Shown here: positions 6,257-11,876 of the stretch, one piece after another
How the letters are laid out: the number at the start of each line of letters is the position of its first letter
Numbering within the stretch: position 1 is the first letter of the stretch
Origin: Vulcanisaeta distributa
Lineage (GTDB): Archaea > Thermoproteota > Thermoprotei > Thermoproteales > Thermocladiaceae
NCBI GenBank assembly: GCA_002506645.1
Contig: DAXY01000006.1
Coordinates: 6,346-18,221 of the forward strand
Length of the DNA: 11,876 bases
Direction: 5' to 3'
The notes under the pieces: generated by a model
What the model saw: only the letters and a program-made list of their open reading frames with translations
Databases searched by the model: none
Told to the model about the DNA's origin: nothing
Translations under genes and position numbers: made by a program

Positions 6257-8120
6257 TGCTGAAGTTCGAAATTTCATTGATTAATCCCTTCTCATCAACA
6301 ATCATGTACTTACCGAAGTAATCGCTGAAGACCTTCGCCAGCCTCGTTTCCCTGAACCTGCGATCCATCAGTATTATCAATGCCCTATCATTCTCGGACC
6401 TAAAGGCCCTACCGACGGCCTGCTTAACCCTGACAATGGCCGGCCATTGATACGTCAATTCCCAAGCCAATCTCCTATCATTGAGCCTAGCCGCCAGTAT
6501 CTCCATGACATCGTCGAGATAATCATTTGGCTCTGGGTATGGGACCCCGACGATTACTACGAGGCCGAGCAGGTTCTCCGTGCCGAGCCTATACTCGACG
6601 CCTTCAACGAGCTTACCACCGGCCACAGCCATTATCAGCCTCTTACGGTCCCTCCTTAATTCCTTAATTAAATCGTCAATTGATGTGCTGCCAAGCTCCA
6701 TTATGTACTTAATGCCTGGGCTTAGGTACTTCCTGACGGACTTAAGCACTGCGTATGATGGGAATATTGACAGTATTGCCTTATCGAGTGGGTACGCTTG
6801 GTAAATCCTACCCAGTATATCGGCTATTTTGGCGTACTCCTCCTCATCCCTCTCAACGTACCTAGTGGTCACTTCATCATAAATCAACACTCCGTAGTTC
6901 TCAGGCCTTACGTAGTCCCTAAAGCCAATCCTATACTCCAGGATTTCCCTACTTATGCCCAGCATGCTCGTCACGTAGTCCCTGGGCGGTAACGTACCGC
7001 TCATTAGTACGACCCCGTTAGCCCCATTAATCACGGGACTACTCACCACGGATGGATCAACGCACTTATAGACTAGGGAAACCCCCTGCTCATTCCTTGC
7101 GAGGAACACGCCGAACCCGCTTACCTTATTTAATACGGCCCTGTGGAAATCCAGTAGGCGGGACAGTGGTGTGTATGGTATTGGCACGCCCGCGCCCCTC
7201 TTCTTCCTAATTACCTCATAGTACGCCTCGTTTATTGCCTGGAAGTCCTCAAAGAATTGAAGCACATCCCCAAGCTCGAGGGAGGCCATGGTCTCCTCCT
7301 CAAGGGCCCTGCTCAGCTTAACCATGAATGTTTGTAACCCCCTCAATATCTTGAGGGCTCTATTTCTCAATTCCTCATCATCAATCAATTTCTTAACCTC
7401 ATTAATGGACGCGATGACCGAGGTCAGGGGCAGCTCAATGCTATTTAAACTACTTATTGCATCAGGTAGGTTATGCGCCTCATCTATTATCAGCACGGAA
7501 TTCCCAATATCAATGTTTATGGATTCAGGCCTACTAATGCTGAAGATGTAGTAATAAGTCATGATACCGACCCTCGCCTTGTCCAGGTACATCCTAGACG
7601 CCTCATAGGGGCAGACGCCGAGTGAGCATAGGGTTGATACGTACTCACTCACATTATCGGCTTCGCCCATTAACTGGAGCATTAAGTCGTTAAGGTTAAC
7701 CCTCCTAATGCTAGAGTAATAGTGGCACTCGCCCCTCGATCGCAATAGCCTGCACTCCTCAAGGAATTCCTCATACGGTAATTTACGCGTACTAGCCATG
7801 CAACACATGTCCGGCCTATTCCTAATTATGGTAAAGTCGACATTAACGCCCCTATCCCTCAGCCTACGCAACTCCCTAATTGGTGCCTGGGCCTCATTCC
7901 TAGTCCTAATTAGGAACAGGACCTTGGCGCCGACCTCCTCGGCATAGGCCAGTGAAGCAGCTAGGGAGCTTGCGGTCTTGCCCACGCCAGTGGGCGCCTC
8001 GATTAGGGCGACCCTACCGCTTGATAATGCATCGTATATACTCCGGGCTATCTCCCATTGATGCTTCCTAAACTCATCATATGGGAAGTACTTCCTAATC
8101 AACGACTCAATTCCAGGCAC
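6243..8120 (-). CDS. xpd: XPD/Rad3-like iron-sulphur DNA helicase (superfamily 2)
   Basis: A 625-residue ATP-dependent 5'-3' helicase of the XPD/DinG group. Motifs in order: Q21 (FRKHQ), Walker A APTGVGKT (42-49), motif II DEAH (213-216), motif III SGTLPP (374-379), motif V AVAGGKLVEGVEY (498-510) and motif VI QAVGRAFRSENDRA (568-581). Between motifs I and II lies the Fe-S domain. Likely ligands are C106 or C107, C123, C132 and C170 (the last in CPYE, the family signature); C165 is extra. The segment about 230-360 corresponds to the Arch domain. In archaea XPD probably acts in DNA repair, although its exact partners are unclear. It is larger than the roughly 550-600 residues of well-studied archaeal XPDs. 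The start is GTG 8118-8120, as no in-frame ATG lies before it, and a TATA box centred 33 bases upstream fits. DinG-type alternatives are possible, but the Cys set favours XPD. Confidence 0.93.
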   Translation of the reverse strand: MPGIESLIRKYFPYDEFRKHQWEIARSIYDALSSGRVALIEAPTGVGKTASSLAASLAYAEEVGAKVLFLIRTRNEAQAPIRELRRLRDRGVNVDFTIIRNRPDMCCMASTRKLPYEEFLEECRLLRSRGECHYYSSIRRVNLNDLMLQLMGEADNVSEYVSTLCSLGVCPYEASRMYLDKARVGIMTYYYIFSISRPESINIDIGNSVLIIDEAHNLPDAISSLNSIELPLTSVIASINEVKKLIDDEELRNRALKILRGLQTFMVKLSRALEEETMASLELGDVLQFFEDFQAINEAYYEVIRKKRGAGVPIPYTPLSRLLDFHRAVLNKVSGFGVFLARNEQGVSLVYKCVDPSVVSSPVINGANGVVLMSGTLPPRDYVTSMLGISREILEYRIGFRDYVRPENYGVLIYDEVTTRYVERDEEEYAKIADILGRIYQAYPLDKAILSIFPSYAVLKSVRKYLSPGIKYIMELGSTSIDDLIKELRRDRKRLIMAVAGGKLVEGVEYRLGTENLLGLVVIVGVPYPEPNDYLDDVMEILAARLNDRRLAWELTYQWPAIVRVKQAVGRAFRSENDRALIILMDRRFRETRLAKVFSDYFGKYMIVDEKGLINEISNFSITPH

Positions 8121-8149
8121 TCCCTTATCAGGGTTTGGTATTGCCTTGA

Positions 8150-8157
8150 TTTATAAA
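8150..8157 (-). promoter_or_regulatory. TATA box of the XPD-like helicase gene
   Basis: TTTATAAA, symmetrical, centred 33.5 bases from GTG 8120, predicting a 5' leader of about 7 bases. It supports the GTG start. It lies in the 122-base gap shared with the elp3 promoter; apart from these two boxes I see nothing in that gap, and no RNA gene. Confidence 0.55.
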
Positions 8158-8208
8158 CCTATGACGCGATTATTAATAGGCTACCCAGCCAAGTCCGTTG
8201 ATAAAGCG

Positions 8209-8215
8209 TTTTAAG
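8209..8215 (+). promoter_or_regulatory. TATA-like box of the elp3-nitrilase operon
   Basis: TTTTAAG, centred 31 bases before the elp3 ATG, predicting a leader of about 4-5 bases. It is the only box near the start and would drive both elp3 and the nitrilase gene one base behind it. Confidence 0.5.
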
Positions 8216-8242
8216 GGGCCCATTATCAATAGCAATGGATAG

Positions 8243-9766
8243 ATGGGGATTGCCAACACATTACTGAATAGGTTGAAGCCCACCAGGACAATATCTGGCG
8301 TAGTCCCCATTGCGGTGATGGTCGAGCCCGTGGCGTGTCCCTTCAACTGTACGTACTGCCCAGGCGGGAGGAGTACAAATACGCCGAAGAGCTACCTACC
8401 TGACTCGCCGGTGGTCCTCAGGGCAGCGCCGCTGAACTATGACCCGTATAGGCAGGTCGTGGCCAGGATAAGGCAGTATGAGGCCCTACACCACCCAGTG
8501 TCTAAGGTTGAACTAATAGTGATGGGTGGTACAGTGACGTCATTGCCTGAGTCGTACCTAACCTGGTTCGTCGGTAACGCCTTCAAGGCGGTCAATGATT
8601 ACCCATTCACGGGCCAGGGGTCCGTGGATAACCCGGACATAGACTATGAGCATAGGCGTAATGAGAAGGCGAGGATTAGGGTCGTAGCCCTCGAGCTCGA
8701 GACCAGGCCTGACTTCGCAAGGCCCAGGCACATAGACCTAATGCTTAGGCTCGGCTTCACGAGGGTTGAGGTTGGCGTTCAATCAATCTATGACGATGTA
8801 CTAAGGAGGGTTAGGAGGGGTCACGGCGTTAGGGAGGTCATTGAGGCAACGCAGTACTTGAAGGACGCGGCATACAAGGTCTGTTACCACATAATGCCCG
8901 GGCTCCCAGGCTCAACGCCGGATAGGGACCTCGAGATGGTTAAGACCATATTCAGCGACCCAAGCTTCATGCCTGACTGCGTCAAGGTCTACCCAACCTT
9001 CGTTGTTGAGGGTACGGAATTATACGAGGAGTGGTTAAAGGGCCTGTACAGGAGTTATGATGAGGAGACTTGGCACTGGCTTCTTGCCAACATAATGGCT
9101 TCAATACCCAGGTGGGTCAGGGTAATGAGGTTTGGCAGGGACATACCCCTCCACTGGGTTGTTGCTGGGCCCAGGATAGGCAATATGAGGGAGGTGGTTC
9201 TCAGGGATATGGAGAGGCTGGGCCTTAGGTGCGTGGAGATTAGGTGCCGTGAGGTTGGTCATAAATACATAAAGAGGGGCTTGGTGCCCATGCCTAGGAA
9301 ATTAATGATTAATAGGATTGATTATGAGGCGTCAGGCGGTCATGAGGTGTTTCTAGAGGTGGTTGATGATGACGACACGCTATACGGCATATTGAGGCTC
9401 AGGATACCGAGCAATAACGCGCATAGGCCCGAGATCAGGATTGGGAGGGCGGCGCTAATTAGGGAGTTACACGTCTACGGCCCCGAGCTGCCAGTCGGTA
9501 GTAAGGCTGCAGACCTATTCTGGTGGCAACACCGCGGTATTGGTAGGGCATTGATGGCTAGGGCGGAGCACATAGCCCTGGAGGAGTTCAATGCCTATAG
9601 AGTTTTCGTCATATCGGGCGTCGGCGTTAGGGAGTACTATAGAATGCTTGGTTATAGGAAGTACCCAGGCAGTTTCTACATGTTCAAGGACCTTAGGAAG
9701 TCCATACTGACTGAGCACGGCATAAATGAGGTGTTTTCGAGCAATGAGTATTTAGTGACGGGTTAG
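8243..9766 (+). CDS. elp3: Elp3 family tRNA wobble-uridine carboxymethyl synthase (radical SAM + acetyltransferase)
   Basis: A 507-residue Elp3. The enzyme uses acetyl-CoA and SAM to add a carboxymethyl group at C5 of wobble U34 in tRNA. The radical SAM domain has C32-x3-C36-x2-C39 (ACPFNCTYCPGG), the hallmark CPGG, then VMGGTVTS (93-100) and ALELETRPD (149-157). VGVQSIYDDVLRRVRRGH (178-194) is a strong Elp3 signature. RCVEIRCREVGHKY (329-342) carries two cysteines (C330, C335) of the zinc-binding linker. The GNAT domain covers about 366-490, with acetyl-CoA loop QHRGIGRALM (429-438) and GVREYYRMLGYRK (461-473). About 30 residues precede the first Cys, against some 90 in yeast Elp3, so most of the N-terminal tRNA-binding segment is absent; TAG at 8240-8242 rules out an in-frame extension. 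The nitrilase gene follows after one base. Confidence 0.96.
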   Translation: MGIANTLLNRLKPTRTISGVVPIAVMVEPVACPFNCTYCPGGRSTNTPKSYLPDSPVVLRAAPLNYDPYRQVVARIRQYEALHHPVSKVELIVMGGTVTSLPESYLTWFVGNAFKAVNDYPFTGQGSVDNPDIDYEHRRNEKARIRVVALELETRPDFARPRHIDLMLRLGFTRVEVGVQSIYDDVLRRVRRGHGVREVIEATQYLKDAAYKVCYHIMPGLPGSTPDRDLEMVKTIFSDPSFMPDCVKVYPTFVVEGTELYEEWLKGLYRSYDEETWHWLLANIMASIPRWVRVMRFGRDIPLHWVVAGPRIGNMREVVLRDMERLGLRCVEIRCREVGHKYIKRGLVPMPRKLMINRIDYEASGGHEVFLEVVDDDDTLYGILRLRIPSNNAHRPEIRIGRAALIRELHVYGPELPVGSKAADLFWWQHRGIGRALMARAEHIALEEFNAYRVFVISGVGVREYYRMLGYRKYPGSFYMFKDLRKSILTEHGINEVFSSNEYLVTG

Positions 9767-9767
9767 T

Positions 9768-10562
9768 ATGGATAGGCTTAAGGTAACGATAGCCCAATCC
9801 AGGAGATTTAGTAATTATGACGATGGTATTGCGTGGTTGAGGACCCAAATTAAGGACCTAACCACCGACTTAATAATACTGCCCGAGAATTGGGTTGGGA
9901 CGAGGATACTCAGTGATGGGGAATTCAATGACTATGTTGGGCGGCTTAGGGAGCTTTCAAGCGACGTCAATGCCCTAATAATTGGCGGTGCAGTGTATGT
10001 GAATATTAATGGTAGGAACATGAGCGTATGCCCCATGGTCAATGAGAGGGGGTTGATCAATTACTCAGAGAAGATATACCCATCAAGGGCTATTGGTGAG
10101 AGGATGGAAATAACCGGCGGTAATAACCTCGGTATAGTCAGAATTAATGGGTGGAGTATAGGCTGTATCATATGCGTTGATGCCATGTACCCAGAATTAA
10201 CTAGGTTAATGGCCAGGTACGGCGTAGACCTGATCGCAAACCCCAGCAGTATTAGCGTTGATAGGGTATACCTATGGAGAAGCCTAGGCCTTGTGAGGGC
10301 CTTCGAGAACTCGGCATACTTCGCATCGGCCATGGGCACTGGGTATAAGTACCCAGACGGCCGTGACGTACTCGGCGGTAGTTTCATAGCGACCCCAAAT
10401 GGCGAGTTCGCAATGACCGTAGACGCGGGCGTTGATGGCGTGTTCACCGCGATGATTAATCATGATGAGATAGAGTATGCCCGCTCCAGGAGAGGTTATG
10501 TGGATGACCTAAGGAATGGGATTTTAAGGAGTAATGTTTCGATTCACGTCGTCGATGCCTAG
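9768..10562 (+). CDS. Carbon-nitrogen hydrolase (nitrilase superfamily amidase)
   Basis: A 264-residue enzyme with the nitrilase superfamily catalytic triad E40 (LILPENW-type strand), K102 (SEKIYPS) and C136 (IICVDAMYPE). The rest of the fold also fits: GGAVYV (73-78), the SEK-IYPS turn, DLIANPSS (154-161) and the late RAFENSAYFASA (177-188) that borders the active site. These enzymes attack an amide or nitrile through the cysteine, giving an acid and ammonia, or pass the acyl group on. The specificity is not visible: omega-amidase, N-carbamoyl hydrolase and others look alike. The length is normal for the small Nit branch. ATG 9768 begins one base after the elp3 stop with no promoter between, so the two are one transcript. 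The TAG overlaps the stop of the convergent acyl-CoA dehydrogenase in the shared bases CTAG at 10559-10562. Confidence 0.93.
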   Translation: MDRLKVTIAQSRRFSNYDDGIAWLRTQIKDLTTDLIILPENWVGTRILSDGEFNDYVGRLRELSSDVNALIIGGAVYVNINGRNMSVCPMVNERGLINYSEKIYPSRAIGERMEITGGNNLGIVRINGWSIGCIICVDAMYPELTRLMARYGVDLIANPSSISVDRVYLWRSLGLVRAFENSAYFASAMGTGYKYPDGRDVLGGSFIATPNGEFAMTVDAGVDGVFTAMINHDEIEYARSRRGYVDDLRNGILRSNVSIHVVDA

Positions 10563-11788
10563 GTTATGGCCTTAGCAACGTCCTGACTTACGGCACCCTT
10601 CCTCACGAGCGTTCTTATTAATTGCCTGAAGGCTACGAGCCTCTGAATATTGTTGGCGCCCTCGTAAATTTCCATTATCTTCACATCCCTTAGAAACCTC
10701 TCAATTCCTGTTTCATGGATAACGCCAATACCACCATGAATGTCTATTGCCTTCGAAATTATCTTCTCCGCAGTCTCGGTTGCGTAGAACTTCGCCAGGC
10801 TAGCCACGTACTTAAACTCCTCCCTTCCCTGATCAGCCAGGTAAGCCGCTAGGTACGTTAAATACCTGGCCGTCATTAAATCGGCCATCATCTCGGCCAG
10901 GCTAAATTGAATTGCCTCAAAACCAGCCAAGTACTGGCCAAAGGCCGTGCGCTGCAGTGAGTATTGGAAGGCCCTCTCGAAGGCCGCCTGCGCCGTGCCA
11001 AGCGCCTGAGCCGCAACACCGACCCTAGTCCTGTCGTAAGTCTCCATGGCCACTATAAAGCCCATGCCCACATCACCAACCCTATTCTCATCAGGGACCT
11101 CAACGTCGTCCAGCACAACCTCCATTGCATGGCTACCCCTCAACCCCCTCTTCTCGAACTTTGCACCGATCTTGAGCCCAGGAGTTCCCTTCTCGACTAT
11201 GAAGGCTGTTATCCCGAACCAACGCTTACTTGGCTGTGGTTCGCTGGTTCTTGCGAAGACCATTATGTAATCCGCAATGTCGGCATTGCTAATGAATATC
11301 TTCCTACCATTAATCACCCACCTATCACCCTTCCTAACGGCCCTTGTCTGTATCCCAGCCACATCACTGCCGCAGCATGGCTCAGTCATCGCATGGGCGC
11401 CGAAGGCCTCGCCCCTGGCTATCGGTGGTACGTACTTCCTCTTTAACTCATCACTACCGAAGAGGAGGATTGGTATTACGAATAGGTCGTTTGTACCGCG
11501 AATAACGGCTAGTGGCGGTGCTACCCTGCTGAGCTCCTCCATCAAGATCACAGTAGATACCGTATCGCCACCCTGCCCGCCAAGGCTCTCGTCAATGCCG
11601 ACTCCCCATAGGCCCTGCTCGCCGAGTTTCCTCAGGATTTCCCTAGGCACCTCATCCCTATCATCAAACTCAAGAGCGTGCGGTGCAACCTCCCTCTCGA
11701 GAAACTCCCTAATGCTCTTCCTCAGCATTTCGTGCTCGGGCTTAAACACCAATTGATAGTCCTGGAGACTATCGAGGGGGAATACCAT
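10559..11788 (-). CDS. Acyl-CoA dehydrogenase (FAD-dependent)
   Basis: A 409-residue flavoenzyme that introduces the 2,3 double bond in acyl-CoA thioesters, the first step of beta-oxidation. It has an N-terminal helical domain (about 12-125), then MTEPCCGSDVAGIQT (134-148), the FAD-contacting signature. The middle beta domain runs about 130-245 (VINGRKIFISNADIADYIMVFAR; LRGSHAMEVVLDDVEVP), and a C-terminal helical domain holds RTAFGQYLAGFEAIQFSLAEM (280-300) and HGGIGVIHETGIERFLRDVK (351-370). E376 (IYEGANNIQR) aligns with the catalytic base Glu376 of medium-chain enzymes. The substrate chain length cannot be told. Electrons usually pass to an electron-transfer flavoprotein, which is not encoded here. 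ATG 11786-11788 is preceded by a TATA box centred 26.5 bases upstream, a leaderless start. The SDR and nitrilase genes in the window do not obviously form a pathway with it. Confidence 0.96.
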   Translation of the reverse strand: MVFPLDSLQDYQLVFKPEHEMLRKSIREFLEREVAPHALEFDDRDEVPREILRKLGEQGLWGVGIDESLGGQGGDTVSTVILMEELSRVAPPLAVIRGTNDLFVIPILLFGSDELKRKYVPPIARGEAFGAHAMTEPCCGSDVAGIQTRAVRKGDRWVINGRKIFISNADIADYIMVFARTSEPQPSKRWFGITAFIVEKGTPGLKIGAKFEKRGLRGSHAMEVVLDDVEVPDENRVGDVGMGFIVAMETYDRTRVGVAAQALGTAQAAFERAFQYSLQRTAFGQYLAGFEAIQFSLAEMMADLMTARYLTYLAAYLADQGREEFKYVASLAKFYATETAEKIISKAIDIHGGIGVIHETGIERFLRDVKIMEIYEGANNIQRLVAFRQLIRTLVRKGAVSQDVAKAIT

Positions 11789-11810
11789 ACGGTTAAATGG
11801 TGCGGCTTAC

Positions 11811-11818
11811 CTTATAAA
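11811..11818 (-). promoter_or_regulatory. TATA box of the acyl-CoA dehydrogenase gene
   Basis: Minus-strand TTTATAAG, centred 26.5 bases before the ATG at 11788. This is the archaeal TATA-to-start distance, so transcription should begin at the ATG itself. It is the clearest leaderless promoter in the window. Confidence 0.6.
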
Positions 11819-11856
11819 TTGTTTCAAAATATAGACTTAATAAGCCGAGCAATCAT

Positions 11857-11876
11857 GTGAGCGGTGATATGGAGCT
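11857..11876 (+). CDS. Possible first codons of a divergent gene (3' partial)
   Basis: GTG at 11857 and ATG at 11869 are in the same frame (VSGDMEL...), which stays open to the window edge. CTTAATAA at 11835-11842 is centred about 30 bases before ATG 11869, as for other starts here, and the gene would be divergent from the acyl-CoA dehydrogenase. With only a few codons visible this is a guess from position. Confidence 0.25.

Noticed and set aside
8121..8242. Longest clear gap, checked for a tRNA, C/D RNA or small gene
   Set aside because: It holds two TATA-like boxes for the flanking genes; I saw no cloverleaf, box C/D pair or convincing short frame.
10964..11756. Overlapping plus-strand open frames of about 160 codons opposite the acyl-CoA dehydrogenase
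   Set aside because: The minus-strand gene has every family signature; these frames arise from its codon bias.

Overview
The window looks like chromosomal DNA of a thermophilic crenarchaeon, most likely a member of the Thermoproteales such as Vulcanisaeta or Caldivirga. The lineage is inferred from gene content and style, not from a database match. Arguments for it are: archaeal TATA-like boxes about 26-34 bases upstream of start codons with almost no Shine-Dalgarno sites (leaderless or nearly leaderless mRNAs); a eukaryote-like topoisomerase III, an XPD/Rad3 helicase with an iron-sulphur cysteine set, and an Elp3; arginine encoded mostly by AGG; and very tight packing. No gap between genes exceeds about 125 bases. 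I see no rRNA, tRNA, CRISPR array, transposase or obvious foreign island.

Layout, left to right. 1-207: 3' end of an unidentified gene (+). 196-873: winged-helix regulator with a Cys/His cluster (-). 946-2031: radical SAM enzyme with a C-terminal beta-barrel-like domain (+), divergent from the regulator. 2111-2908: short-chain dehydrogenase (+). 2916-3590: TenA family thiamine-salvage enzyme (-). 3621-5477/5486: type IA topoisomerase III (-). 5552-6256: proline-rich two-helix membrane protein (+), divergent from the topoisomerase. 6243-8120: XPD-like helicase (-). 8243-9766 and 9768-10562: Elp3 and a nitrilase-superfamily amidohydrolase (+), one base apart and surely co-transcribed. 10559-11788: acyl-CoA dehydrogenase (-). 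11857 or 11869 to the window end: possibly the first codons of another plus-strand gene.

Themes. Genome maintenance (topoisomerase III, XPD) flanks an unknown membrane protein. RNA modification is represented by Elp3, which makes the carboxymethyl group on wobble uridine. Metabolism is represented by thiamine salvage (TenA), an SDR reductase and an acyl-CoA dehydrogenase. The regulator and the radical SAM enzyme share a 72-base divergent promoter region. The four convergent junctions overlap by 12, 14 and 4 bases or are separated by 7 bases.

Most of this is ordinary core archaeal sequence. The points most worth a second look are the Elp3-nitrilase pair together with an Elp3 that is short at its N-terminus, the Cys/His regulator divergent from the radical SAM enzyme, and the disordered proline-rich membrane protein. 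I did not find a clear undescribed multi-gene system.
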